A program made the position numbers and the translations under genes. Shown here in pieces: positions 11,546 to 22,639 of a stretch of DNA of 64,000 bases. The notes beneath the pieces are model-generated. The model saw nothing but the letters and a program-made list of their open reading frames with translations, was not told the DNA's origin and ran no database searches. Numbering within the stretch: the first letter of the stretch is position 1; each line of letters opens with the position of its first letter. The DNA is from Xiphydria camelus. Taxonomy: Eukaryota > Arthropoda > Insecta > Hymenoptera > Xiphydriidae. The DNA lies in the NCBI GenBank assembly GCA_963678675.1, contig OY783193.1:5091501-5155500 (forward strand), read 5' to 3'.

Positions 11546-12539
11546 GTAATTTTTGTAAACACAAACTCTTTTCTGAATGCAACCGTGACATTAAATCAGT
11601 AGTAACCAGTGAGCGGAGCAAGTTGTAAAATATTTTTTTCATCGTAACATAAGAATCCTCAATACTCTTCATCCACATAAAGCCACATTCTTTCGATTTT
11701 ATTTTGACTGGAAATTTTAAAATGCTTCTTCTTAAAAATTTAGCTTTTTGGTATAGTGACGGTTTAGAAACATGTGTGCGCCTTGATAAACCTCGACTCC
11801 TACGTCTCGCGCGCGCGCGACGCGGCGCTACGCTTATTGCAGTCTCAATAAACAGCGCGAAACGGAACCGTATCCGCACTGCAGCGCGACTCCTCGAGAT
11901 TTTCGCGGTAATTCACCGTCGCGTCGACGGGAAGTCGTAGTTCATGGAACCACGCTGCGTCGTCCTGGCGACGCGATACCCGTCGAACTCGTTGCTCCGC
12001 GTGTACAGAAGATGTACGGTATAACGTATCTGGAACGGGTTCAACGCGTAAAATTCGTCTTTCGCGGGAATTAAAAGACAAAATAAATTCAAAGGAAATC
12101 GAATATCTCTAAAAGACATCGCAGACACTTCCGAAAATTTGGCAAAGAATTTCGATTTATCGAAAAATCATCCCCCCGAATATCGCTAATATATCAAAGA
12201 ACCTTTAACGAAACCGTTTTGTTGTAACAAAAAAACATTCAGTTGATTCGTATTTATTCATATTATTTTGCTGAGCAAATTAAGAGTTGATTGATAAAGA
12301 AAATCTTTGTTCTCAGTGTAGAGTTACAGATGCTTCGATATACGAGTAATTTTAAGGAGAATCGATATGCTCTTCAGTCGTTACTATGCCAACGAGTTTC
12401 ACTCTTTTTATCGACAACGAGATCATTCGCAAATACCGCTCGAAAATTCCTGTGGTGGATTTTCCAAGTCCCTAACACCGAGAGACCTCCCTTAATACTC
12501 GTTTGCATTTTTTTTTTGAATAATCGAGGAAATAAACGT
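11546..12539. other. Intronic sequence with a small CpG patch, no gene seen
   Basis: Positions about 11800-12060 are CpG-rich. A CACTGAG-type right end (TTTGTTCTCAGTGTAG) lies at 12307-12322. No gene is supported. Confidence 0.4.
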
Positions 12540-12670
12540 AAGCAGTGCCATTTGGTTTGGATCTTGGGGTTGCCGGTATTAGCACGAATAATAACAGGAA
12601 ACCACAGCGGACGGGATGCGCCAACCGATATGCAACCCGCTATACTGGCGTGTATTGAAACAAACTGGAG
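12540..12670. repeat. CCAACCGATATGCAACCCG repeat, copy 1
   Basis: One of three same-orientation copies (also about 13045-13155 and 45710-45830). Shared landmarks are GG.GTTG.C, GGAAACCA.A.CGGACG, CCAACCGATATGCAACCCG and TATACTGG.GT.TAT. The copies have no inverted ends that I can see. The minus strand frame of copies 1 and 3 shares GCISVG and RPLWFP, and the plus frame shares PTDMQP. This could reflect simple sequence identity. The element class is unknown. Confidence 0.75.
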
Positions 12671-13044
12671 GTATGCTCCGAGCATCGCGACGAGCTGTGA
12701 AATCAATTATTCCGTGATAAATTGGAGAACAGTCTTATGAGAATTTTTTACTTCCCCGGGGAAATTCTCTTGTGCGAAAGATGAAAGGGCGAGTTCGATT
12801 TTTCAAGAGGCGACCTTTCTGAAAAAATACGAGGTGAAATTTTATATGAAATGAAATCCCGATCATTATCATCAACCAAAATGGTCAAAGACCATCAAAG
12901 AATTAGGTACAGAGATTTTCTCTCATAAAAACAAACATAAAAATTACGAAAATAACTCCCTCTGTCATCCTTACCGCTGATGAGATTACCGATATGATTA
13001 TCAATATTTCCAGTACATACTGATATTTTCACTTGGATAAGAGC
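12671..13044. other. AT-rich intronic sequence, no feature seen
   Basis: No open frame, family match or inverted repeat was noticed between the two copies of the CCAACCGATATGC repeat. Confidence 0.4.
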
Positions 13045-13155
13045 TTGGCCGTCGGTGTTACCACCAAATTACATAATGGAACCGACAGCTGAGGGGCGCA
13101 CCAACCGATATGCAACCCGTTATACTGGCGTATATTAAAGCAAACACGGGATACG
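13045..13155. repeat. CCAACCGATATGCAACCCG repeat, copy 2
   Basis: Carries the same core as copy 1 in the same orientation, followed by TATACTGGCGTATATTAAAG. A one-base length difference upstream of the core (GGAACCGACAGCTGAGGG) breaks the plus-strand frame that copies 1 and 3 share. Confidence 0.75.
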
Positions 13156-13199
13156 TGCAAATATACTCACGCATCAAGATAATTGCGATCGTCACCATC

Positions 13200-13950
13200 A
13201 TCGAGACATCGTTAGCCCGAGTGGATAATGATTATTATTCGCCGCAGTGCGGCGGATGCTGGTAGAGAAATTATCATTGTTACAGCGCGATAAAAAAGAG
13301 ACCGCGGAGAACTACTCTCTAAATATTCATTGGTCCGCGTAGACCGCGAAATTCTCAGGATATTTGCGCGGCTGGTATAGCGGGAAGCTCTAGTTTCCGT
13401 TGGAAACTCAACCCCCCTCGACCGTACATAGCATTCCTGCAGGATCGTCCTCGCGCTGCTCAAAGCCACGCTTCGTAACGTGCTCTTCTTTCTCTCCTAT
13501 CCCTTTCCCTCGTGCGCTTCCCCCTTTCCTTTCTCTCCAAAGAGGAGGAGGGGGAGAGAGAGGGAGAGAGAGGGAGAGAGAGAGAGAGAGAGAGATAATC
13601 GGAGGACACAATTCTCAGACTGCTACAGTTTCATTTTATATACGTGTGTGTATATGCGTGTTGTACCCTCCCCTTCTCTATTTTTCTCCCCCACTAGAGA
13701 ACGGACTCGGACCTCTGGACATCTCATCCGTTTACGTCGGATCTTATCTAACTCGTGTTTCGAGAAAACGAAGCGAGCTTCTCCGCGCGTAAAACGCATA
13801 CGCGCGCATAAAGTCGTATACGTGCGCATAAACCACTCGCCTGGCAACGTGTGGGTGCGGATAACTCATAAAGTGAAACGCGGTGAATTTAGATCAATTT
13901 AGATACGATTACGAATGCCGGTAGCAAAGTGAATACATATATGAATTTAG
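13200..13950. other. GC-rich intronic block with a microsatellite
   Basis: Contains overlapping open frames of up to 140 codons on both strands that simply read through a GA-rich tract. No protein pattern is recognisable. Confidence 0.45.
13541..13594. repeat. GA/GGGA microsatellite
   Basis: A purine-only tract that passes from AGGAGGAGGGGGAGAGAG units into a pure GA run of about ten repeats. Typical intronic simple sequence. Confidence 0.95.
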
Positions 13951-14258
13951 TTTTCCCAGCATGGGTTTCATTGAAATAAGAAGAACAATTAGGGAATTGC
14001 ACCACTATAGAGAGAGAGTTAAGAGAGTATTTATCTTGAACTTCAGGAAATTACTGAAGTACACAAATGTGTCTTGAATATCATGTAATCTTCTCTTGAA
14101 GTTTGGAAAACTGTTGCACGAATCATGGATTTCTGTAAGTTCATGCTTTAAGATTAAGAAACAATTGAAATATTACAAAATTATTACTTGGAATTAAAAT
14201 AAATATGCGTTCTTCAGAATTAAGAGTATAATTTCGTAAATTTAAAATACTTACACGC

Positions 14259-14745
14259 GGAAAGACTAATACCAGTAAATTTCCTGTATTTATAATGAAA
14301 GAGATACACATGATGGGTTTTAGATGTTTCTACAGTGCAATTAAATAATTTTTTTTCGAAAACAATAAATCGTGATAGTTTACATTACAATTGTCTAGTT
14401 TCTAAGGAAAAATTATTCTTCAGCACAACAGGAACATCAAAAAATCCTTATTTTCCGATAGAAAACGATAGAATATAGCAAAAATGATTCGAAAATACCA
14501 TAGAGCGTGAAATGAACTGTTTCTTATAATTTTCATATTAGATACTATAGAAACTTATACAGATATTATGTCGATCTTATTGTTTTTTATGGCATCCAAT
14601 GTGAAAATTATAAGAAACAATAGAACTTCTGACTCTATGATATTTTTGATTCTTTTCTACAATTGTCTATCATTTTCTATCAGATATTTTTAGCAGTATC
14701 TCTTATTACAAATACAGCAAAATTTACTGGCATCAGTCTCTTTCC
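14259..14745. mobile_element. MITE with about 48-bp terminal inverted repeats (GGAAAGACTAAT ends)
   Basis: The left end GGAAAGACTAAT, CCAGTAAATTT, CTGTATTT and AAAGAGATAC is matched in inverted form at 14697-14745 (GTATCTCTTATTACAAATAC, AAATTTACTGG, CAGTCTCTTTCC). The interior also holds a weaker inverted pair around AATTATAAGAAAC and TATAAGAAACAATAG. About 490 bp long and with no coding capacity. No clear target duplication is seen. Confidence 0.8.
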
Positions 14746-14816
14746 GTATACATCCATGTACGACTACACAGTTGGATATTTTGTGTCGGAATCCGGTCCA
14801 CACATTCTTGTAGGAT

Positions 14817-14941
14817 ATTAAAATCAACTGATTCTCTCTCTTTGTATGAATTTAATATTCTTTGTGTTAATTTTAACATTCTTTATGCTAATTTCAACGC
14901 AAAAAATATTGGATTAACACAAAGAATAAGTTGGTTCGGTA
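14817..14941. mobile_element. Small hairpin element, AAAATCAACTGATT family, copy 1
   Basis: The left arm TATTAAAATCAACTGATT with TTCTTTGTGTTAAT is complemented by ATTAACACAAAGAATAAG and GTTGGTT on the right. Two other copies lie at 18780-18905 and 35494-35625, which share the repeated internal unit TTCTTTGTGTTAATTTTAAC. Confidence 0.65.
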
Positions 14942-15179
14942 CATATTATCGTGTGTGTAAAATTAACGAAATTTTTAACAGTGTAATAAGCATCGCGAAA
15001 AGCTTCAAACGATAATTTGTGTTCGTTGAGCCGATAGTTTTCACAATTTTCTGCTCGAACGGTATATTAAATTCCGAAACGATCGTGAGAGCTGTCGACA
15101 GGGATAATCCTCCGTTCGAAGCGCATTTCCGGACGTCACCGGTGAGGCGTACGAATAATTCACGTTGAAACGAGATGAC

Positions 15180-15730
15180 GCGACGGGCCACCGTGACCCC
15201 CACTTCTGGACCCGCATACATACGAGAAGGAAAAACGCGCCGCGCGCGGAAACGATTTTCTAAGAATTTTTCAGTCGGGATGCGCTTTGTCGACTTATTT
15301 CGAGTCGATCTCTCGACTCCTTCCTTCTTTTTCTCCCTGGTACATTCTCTTTAGCGGAGGCGGTTTCTTGCTCGTCTTTTTCTCTCCTCTTTACTCTCTC
15401 TCTCTCTCTCTCAGCCGTGTATACCTGGCACACGCGGACGTCGCGCACACGCGCTTATACAATGTTCCGCCTCTTTTAACTTTATACCGCGCCGTGGACC
15501 GTGATATGAAATGTAGGTACGGGAGATGCAGTTTCTTCATCAGTGAGTTCTTAAGCCGCGGAAGAAAAAGGAGGAGGAACCGCCCTCGCAGGAGAAATCG
15601 CGAAATGAAAATTGCTGGAAACGATATCTACCGTAACAAAAGAGAGCCAGGATATACAGTCCCGCGAGATTTTACTTTTGTTTCAGTCCAGCTGGAAGGG
15701 AGCGGCGGAAATACAAAGTTTCTAATATAG
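15180..15730. other. GC-rich intronic block with a TC run
   Basis: Contains a pyrimidine run at 15394-15412 and a 147-codon plus-strand open frame with no recognisable domain that spans this run. Not called as a gene. Confidence 0.45.
15394..15412. repeat. TC microsatellite
   Basis: About nine TC repeats followed by AG. Confidence 0.9.
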
Positions 15731-15962
15731 CGTATGACCGGAAATCAATTTACCGCTCCGTTGGTTCCAATTAGAAAGAACGTTTCCATCAAAAAGTTGC
15801 GATCAACGATTTATCCTTAAATAAGAAACGCGTTCACACACACGAAAATACTTTCGCTCTACAATGTCGAAAAATAGGCTTCATAACATTCGGTTAATAA
15901 ATGTTTCCTGATAAATGCTCTGATATAATAAAAAATGGCAATTTTGATATGAAAAAATATTC

Positions 15963-16149
15963 ATACTGAGCAAAAAATTTGATTGCACATTTATTCGATC
16001 AGAATGAACATCGATTGGACTACAAATATTATTGATTTAATTAAATACTACTTGGATCATCGGAATTTCTTCGAATCAAATAAATATGCTCTTAGGACTA
16101 TCCAAAAACAAGTCTACTTTAATCAAACAAATTTTGTTCTCAGTGTACG
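15963..16149. mobile_element. CACTGAG-type MITE, GGACTATCCAAAA subfamily, copy 1
   Basis: The right end TTTTGTTCTCAGTGTA and the left ATACTGAGCAAAAAATTTGA are an inverted pair. Internal landmarks AATCAAATAAATATG, AGGACTATCCAAAA and TTTAATCAAACAAATTTTG are shared with the copy at 44837-45024. Termini next to TA suggest Tc1/mariner-type insertion, by inference only. Confidence 0.75.
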
Positions 16150-16828
16150 CAGTCGGAAGCTTCATCTCTTTCCCGTCCCCGAGATTCCCGCAGCGCCTTG
16201 TACAACGACCTGCAGCCGGTATCACCAGCGATCGGTTACCCTCTGTTTCTATACGTATCACGTAATGCGTATCGCTCGTAACTAATCTGGAACGAGTTTA
16301 CACGGTAGTCTCTCGTCATCGTATAAAACATTAGAAGTCGAGTGATCGATAGACTCAGATTGTGGGATAAGGATGCGGAAGTCGTACGATTCCTCCCGAG
16401 AGAGAAACGCGCTGGGGAGATAAGAGAGCAGAAGAAGGGGGAGGAGGAGGGATCGAGAGACGTAAGAACTTGTAAGCCGCCTCCCTCCGCCGGAGTATTC
16501 GCCCCTGACCAGATGGATGTACGGGCGGGCCGTTGTGATAAACGGTGTTGTAAGGTGTCAAAATTTCACGCACTCGAGACGCCCACTCCCGGCTCGTTCC
16601 ACACATACTACGGCATATATGGTATTTGGATTTATACAGGATTAACATCAACTCGTGGTACAAAGGGGACGTGCGAACTCGAGTGACAATGCAGACCGCA
16701 TATAACGAATCCCCCGTCGGGATATTTTATAGCGGGAGTTTAATTAGCGCGTACTCTGCGGAGCAGAAGCGAATTGAAGCGAAGACCGTGCATCTTTTAA
16801 AATAGATCTTTCCCACGGCCACATTGTT
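16150..16828. other. GC-richer intronic block, no gene seen
   Basis: Open frames of about 100-115 codons on both strands overlap and have no recognisable pattern. Confidence 0.4.
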
Positions 16829-17062
16829 GGCAGGATAATACGATGTGAAGCTAAACTTACTCGCCAGGAAATCAGTTTCAATCACTATTATCTTATTATT
16901 TATGAATGTTTGACCTACATCGGCGTAAGACTTTATTGTAGATAAAAGCGTAATCTTCAAAAAGGTATTGTATAAGTATAAGCCAAAAGCTCGCATATAA
17001 TGAGATAATACATAGTGATTGGAGTTTCTTTCCTGGCGAGTAAGTTTAGTTTCATATGGTAT
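16829..17062. mobile_element. Hairpin element with CCTGGCGAGTAAG arms
   Basis: The left arm (AAGCTAAACTTACTCGCCAG, TTTCAATCACTATTATCTTATT) is the complement of the right arm (ATAATGAGATAATA, GTGATTGGA, CTTTCCTGGCGAGTAAG). A related arm is at 277-345. There is no coding capacity. Confidence 0.8.
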
Positions 17063-17216
17063 GCACGTGGTACAAGGATAAAATATCCTTATGAGTATAA
17101 TGTATGCTGCCAGCATTGATTCATTGAAATGGGGAGAAAAAATTAATATAGAGTAATTAACCTACTTGACAGTATATCGAATTATGCCATTCGTATAAAT
17201 ATCGCACGTCGAATAT

Positions 17217-17475
17217 GACACTCAGAAAAATAATTTGGTTGAAATTACAAAACGCATCTGATTAAACAAGTCGCATTATTTTGACCAAAATGTTTAGTTA
17301 TTTTAATTAAATACACGTTTAGTTATTCCAACTAAATGTCTAGTTACTCTATATACACACATCCTCTATCAGTTTAATCAAATAGAGAGATAGAGAGGAT
17401 ATATATTTCACCAAACGATTTGATTATGGTCTCCAGGATTTTTATTAAATTGACCAGGTTATTTTTCTCAGTGCA
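17217..17475. mobile_element. CACTGAGAAAAATAATTTGGTT MITE, copy 1
   Basis: Terminal CACTCAGAAAAATAATTTGG pairs with the right end TTATTTTTCTCAGTGC. The interior repeats short motifs of the form GTTATTCCAACTAAATGTCT. Other copies lie at 26822-27202, 38844-39063 and 46940-47205. Confidence 0.8.
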
Positions 17476-17559
17476 GCATTCCTCATTTTTGATTCGCCAA
17501 TCAAAGTTATAGTCGAATCCTTCCCCGTTCTCGTCCAACTCCCCGCGTATCGCGAGCGG

Positions 17560-18260
17560 ACGCACACCCTGTACAACTTTTTACGACCTCCGTCGTAAGA
17601 AAATAGATATAAGAAGCAGGCGCGTGTTACTCAGAGCAGAGAAGAGTTATCGGATCGCGCATAATGGGACGTAATAACGTACGTGGCCCGGAGAGATACC
17701 CAGAGGCTGCCTTCAAAACAAATCGGTCGAATCGAGCCCGCGCCACGGCCGTGTCTAATTTCCATGGCGAACGCAAGGAGGAGGAGGAGGAGTAAAAGAA
17801 ACGAACGCGTCGTGGAGCGGCTAATTATTTCTAAGAGTGATCGAGGGAAGCTGGAGCTCCTACGGTGATTTGCCGCGGAAGAAGGACGCCGATACTCCTG
17901 CGCGAGAGGGACGTGTATATAGATTCCTGTAGAAAAACTGTATACACTGTATATAGGCGGGGAACAGTGTAACGCGATTTTACGATCGATCACCCGGTGG
18001 CGTTCTCTTATGTGATATAACGTCTTTCGGACGCTCACGAAGTAATTAACGTTAAACGAAATCGGTGTATACAGATATATACCGATATGTATTAAATTAT
18101 AAGTGTACCTGTAAGGACGGCAGAGTTCCCGCTCGCGGCGTGAGATTCGAGGGTCGCAACGCGGGGGTGCGGTGCGTAGACAAATCATCCCTGATATGAT
18201 GGGGCGATCGCGCGCGTACCGATATACCGGACGCGAAATTGATTTTCGATATTCACAGTT
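17560..18260. other. GC-richer intronic block with a GGA run, no gene seen
   Basis: A minus-strand open frame of 185 codons spans this area. Its poly-leucine tract simply reads an AGGAGG run at 17776-17792 backwards. I regard it as a chance frame. Confidence 0.45.
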
Positions 18261-18292
18261 GGAAATTTTATGTTGGAATCAGCAAACCCACT

Positions 18293-18770
18293 CACGGTGT
18301 CTATAGCAAGATGTGAAAAGGAAATTCCCTGACTATTCCAGGTTTTCCAGTCTGAAATAACCAAATAACCCTGACCACTATGCAAATAAATTTAGTATAG
18401 AGTATTACGCATCAATTATTTTTTGTCGAATGAACAAATTAACTTATATTCATAGGACGGATTATGACAACTGAGAAATAAACATTAAAATGATTTAATT
18501 TTCTCAAATCATATAATATTATTTAATGGCTTTTTTTTAGAATAAGAAAGAACTTAGATACATACAAATACATACATACGGAACACTTTTTTTTAGATTT
18601 CTATATAATATCTTACAAATCTTAATAGACTAGAAGTCGAGCTATTTGTAGGATTTGAATATTTTTGAAAAATCGCAAAAAATAAATTATCGTCCCTGAA
18701 TTTCCCCTGACCCACATAATTCCTTAACAATTTCAGATTTTCCAGAATTCCCTGACCACTGGACACCATG
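18293..18770. mobile_element. Transib-like MITE with CACGGTG ends, copy 1
   Basis: Begins CACGGTGTCTATAGC and ends CCACTGGACACCATG, with repeated internal text TTCCCTGAC, CAGGTTTTCCAG and, near the right end, TTTCAGATTTTCCAG. The copy at 21032-21502 has the same order and length. CACxGTG-type termini and a 5-bp flank repeat at the second copy are features of the Transib superfamily. The assignment is inferred because there is no transposase here. Confidence 0.65.
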
Positions 18771-18779
18771 CCAATTTTA

Positions 18780-18905
18780 TATGTTAAAATTAACTGATTG
18801 TTTGTGTTGATTTAATATTCTTTGTGTTAATTTTAACGTTCCTTGTATTAAATTTTAACGTAAAAATGTTGAATCCACATGAAGAATTGGTTGATTTTAA
18901 CATAG
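18780..18905. mobile_element. Small hairpin element, AAAATCAACTGATT family, copy 2
   Basis: Left TGTTAAAATTAACTGATT and internal TTCTTTGTGTTAATTTTAAC pair with right-hand GAAGAATTGGTTGATTTTAA. It starts within 10 bp of the end of the Transib-like element. Confidence 0.65.
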
Positions 18906-19502
18906 CACGACAGATGAATCGACTCCACTATAAAATTTCCAACCCTGTGATTCTGCAGAAGTGTTTTTTATGTGATGATTAGACTCGAGTTTATTCGAGA
19001 TTTTTTAATGGGAAATTTTATTTATTACCTGTACACTTAAGTGAGAGTTTGGTGTACTCGTTTATTGGATAACTGAAAACGTACGGAAATACGAATAACT
19101 CGAAACTATTACATATATAAATTCATAACCGTGACTTTCCGGAAACGCAGCAAAAAATATAAAATTATATCTGCAATTCAATTTCAAATGGAGTTGTGGG
19201 TTGAGAAAGTTAGAAGTTCCTGAGATTAGTTCCTGGGTCTAAGTGTTGCATCGCACTTTTTAAGAGAAGAAAACTTTTTAGGAGAAGATTATAGAGACGA
19301 TCGCCCGAAAAGCGTGCGTAACCTATACAAAAATACTTTCCTCTCTGACGAGTAAATGTACTTAAAACAATTATTATATAGCAACAATTCCTGTTGTTTA
19401 AACCAATCAATGTTCTTTTAATTATCTCGAATCCAAGAAACATATTCCAAAAAAGGAAGAGATTAGCAAACTTCTAACCTTTTTTCCATTCTAAACCTCC
19501 TA
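18906..19502. other. AT-rich intronic sequence, no feature seen
   Basis: No open frame above 80 codons, no family match and no inverted repeat was noticed. Confidence 0.4.
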
Positions 19503-20027
19503 TTAACCCTCCGTGGTCAAATATCCGTACAATTCTGCGGTGGTCACACATGAGTCAAATGGACCCAACCGATTTTTAAATAATAGCCATACAAACAACA
19601 TCCGTTCAATTTAGACCGACAAATTATGGAACATTCCTTGAACATTGTAGAATATCTAATCATCGTGTCAACGTAAAATAATGAAATGATAACATATTCA
19701 AAATCGATCATGAATATGCACATACGTGAAAAATGAGCTGCTTCGCTAAAAGATTCAAAGCCTCCTTATTTTTAGAGTTTTTAAAATAAAGTCTACAGAT
19801 GATTCTCACAAGATACGATACTTTAAAGCAATAAATAGTTTTATAGTGCACGTTTCAAAAACGATTTTTTCCGAAGTCTGAAGAAGGTTCGCGTACGAGT
19901 TTTAAGAAGAAGCTATTTATTCCGAGATCTGACGAGGGTCTAGTTATGATTGTAGAAAAAAGGTATACAGTTCGCTTCAAAGCTGAAACCTGGATCAACT
20001 GAACCCGCAGTGACCACAGAGGGATGG
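19503..20027. mobile_element. piggyBac-like non-autonomous element, copy 1
   Basis: Starts at TTAA followed by CCCTCCGTGGTCA and ends TGACCACAGAGGG, giving inverted termini. The same family at 41349-41730 has TTAA at both ends. TTAA target sites and CCC-starting termini are typical of the piggyBac superfamily. There is no transposase, so about 520 bp of non-autonomous sequence remains. The right-hand TTAA has decayed to ATGG. Confidence 0.7.
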
Positions 20028-20229
20028 AAAACTTTTCTAAGAAAAACTAAAAATCTATCAAGTACAAATGTTTTTTCAATATTCCACAGTTTTTTAAATT
20101 TCAACCGAGTATTTCCCATCGAGAATACGTCCTAGATTTATTTCGTATCCAATTTAGCCATAATTTTATAGTCGACGAAATGCAAACTATATCGAACTTA
20201 TACGTCACTTCACAATAACGATTCCACGC

Positions 20230-20770
20230 GCGGACCGAAACTCATAAATTCATTGAGCGTGAATTATTCCAGAGCCCTCGTCCGACCGGGAGCCATCGCG
20301 AAAACGCGAACGACAGAGGCCGAAGTGCCTCTCGAGACTGCCCCTCGTCATCCTGCGAGACTCGCGTCTCTCGATCGGCCGACAGGTAGTATTCAGGTGA
20401 CCGTCCCACTTCCACTGGACACTGACACCGTCTCGACGACGCGTCCGCGACTGGATTCGACGTTGGCACGTGGTGTGCGATGATCGCAACGAGAGACGCG
20501 ACCGGCAATTTATACCTATACCCCCAAAGGCTTTGCAGCGAGGGATCGGACGCTACGGACGCGCGAGACGATGTGGCAAAAACGGAAGAGAAATGGAACG
20601 CGCTCCGAATTGATGCGGGGAATTCAGCTTCTTCTTCGTGGACCCGTCTCGCGACGCGATTCTTCTTCTTCTTCTCTATACAGGGTCACGAGTGGAGACG
20701 CCGCGAATGTGGACTACCAAATGACGGCGAGAATGATATAAGGTAAGCGGCACCGGTAAACTTCCACTTC
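20230..20770. other. CpG-rich intronic block, no gene seen
   Basis: Four open frames of 76-88 codons overlap on the two strands. None has a recognisable pattern. A short CTT run lies at 20661-20677. Confidence 0.45.
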
Positions 20771-21031
20771 CCGCGGTAGTCGATTAATTTATATTTACTA
20801 CCCCTTCGTTAATGTCGTGAAGATGGATTATTCGTCTGTTTAACTTCGGAAGCGATTATCTCGAAACTCAGTGGAAATACGTGAAAAATCAAAAGTAGCT
20901 TTTATATAGTAAGAATAGAGACGAAAATTTTGTATTTGAACTTTTTTTCGATATCTCTAATCGTTTGCCAAATAATGGATCTTGAACTCGCACTTTAACC
21001 GCGAGAGTATTTACTCCACGTTTACCTTATA
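20771..21031. other. AT-rich intronic sequence, no feature seen
   Basis: Nothing recognised. Confidence 0.4.
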
Positions 21032-21502
21032 CACGGCGTCTAACAAAATGTGAGAAAGAAAATCCCTGATTTTTTCAGGTTTTCCAGTTTTAAATAGCCA
21101 AATTTCCCTGACCGTTATAGGTATAGATTTAGAGTATAAAGTATTACGCATCAATTATCATTTTTCGGCGTACGAACAAAGTAACTAATATTCACAGAAC
21201 GGGTTATGGCAACTAAGAAATAAGCGTTAAAATAATTTAATTTTGTCAGACTATATTATATTATTATTTAATGACTTTTTTTAGAACAAGAAAGAACATG
21301 GATACATATACGGAATACTTTTGTCAGATTTCTACATAAATTCTTAAAAATTTTAACAGAATAGAAGTCAAGCTATTTATGAGATTTTGGGCATTTTCGA
21401 AAAATTCTAAAAAAATTTTTATTTTCCCTCACCTTTCCCTGTTCCACATAATTCCCTCACAATTTCAGATTTTCCAGAATTCTCTGATCGCTGAACACCG
21501 TG
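21032..21502. mobile_element. Transib-like MITE with CACGGTG ends, copy 2
   Basis: Left end CACGGCGTCTAAC and right end CTGAACACCGTG are inverted. TTATA directly precedes the left end and directly follows the right end, a 5-bp target duplication. The interior matches copy 1 over its length: CAGGTTTTCCAG, ATTACGCATCAATTAT, AGAACAAGAAAGAAC and TTTCAGATTTTCCAGAATTC. No transposase is present. Confidence 0.7.
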
Positions 21503-22099
21503 TTATAGCTCCATATTCAATATCGCATTCATTTTCTAAAGTCCACTGCACCATCTCCCTCTGTGCCTTCCATTCCATGACTTCAACTCCGTATAGAATG
21601 GATATACTTACGAGAACGCGTTCAGCGAACGAGTCTCGGATCTCACGATATTATACGTGTACGAAGTCGTGACACGATGAATAATAACAACAACGTGGGA
21701 AGCACGTTCAGCCAACGCGCATTGTACATATATCTATATATATACGAAAACTGGCCGCATCTACCAATTTAATAAGACCACTCCCCCGCGGCTCGGATCT
21801 TCGTTCTTATCTCTCCAATACCTTCGCGGGGATATAGCACAGCGGGGTTATTGCGCGCGGTCGTGTATGTGTAGCTAAGTGTTCGCTTTCATCGCGATTA
21901 TCTCGTTATCCATGCACTCTTGGTGCAAATTGATGTAACGCTCCTTGTAAGCGACATTTCGATATGTACTAATGAAACACCTCGTTCCACCAATCCCATT
22001 TATTTGAAATTCCGCCTAATCGGGATTACGACCAATAATTGCAATTCCATATATTTATAATAAAATCTGTCCAACGAATACGTTTATTCGTTAACCTGT
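21503..22099. other. Intronic sequence, no feature seen
   Basis: Mixed composition with no gene or repeat recognised. A short ATATATCTATATATATA run lies near 21727-21744. Confidence 0.4.
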
Positions 22100-22345
22100 C
22101 AGATGGAAAAGTTTGATATAATATCATACTTTTTGTATATGATCCATATATGGATTTAATCATATATGAGTTACATGTTATTTCTGCATTAGCCATATAA
22201 GGACTATATTTGGATTTTGGAATATTCGTATGATTCATATATAGTCCGTATATGGTTAATGTAGAAATTATAATATATATAATTCATATATACGATCAAA
22301 TCTACATATCAATCGTATACAAAATATATATAATTTTTCTACCTG
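22100..22345. mobile_element. ATATATGG-rich hairpin element, copy 1
   Basis: Long AT-rich inverted arms contain TTTTTGTATATGATCCATAT on the left and the complementary ATCGTATACAAAATATATAT on the right, with an outer GGAAAAGT and TTTTTCTACC pair. A related element at 42705-42918 has the same arrangement. Confidence 0.65.
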
Positions 22346-22359
22346 GGATGGTCCAATAT

Positions 22360-22567
22360 CTCTGGGATGCTATGGTTTGTATACAGATCATATATTAATT
22401 TGGTCCTATATGAATTATATATATGATTTTTATATAAACCATACAAGGTGAGTTGCTTAAGAAGTAAAATTGCTGTGTGGCCTGAAGCGACTATAATCCA
22501 TATAAATATGATCAAATCCATGTACGGATCAGTCATATAAAATCCACATAAGACTTTTCCCCTGGGA
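22360..22567. mobile_element. ATATATGG-rich hairpin element, copy 2 (partial)
   Basis: Shares GGTCCTATATGAATTATAT, GATTTTTATATAAACCATA and a terminal AAGACTTTTCCCCTGGGA with the neighbouring copy, in a more degraded form. Confidence 0.5.
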
Positions 22568-22639
22568 TTTGGCTTCTACCGACAATTCAAAAATATCGCA
22601 CAGCACCTGCATCCATATCCGATACTCGCATAACGCAGC

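Noticed and set aside
13480..13902. Plus-strand 140-codon frame
   Set aside because: Much of it is Arg-Glu repeats read from the GA microsatellite.
17631..18188. Minus-strand open frame of 185 codons with a leucine run
   Set aside because: The leucine run is a GGA microsatellite read backwards. No other protein feature is seen.
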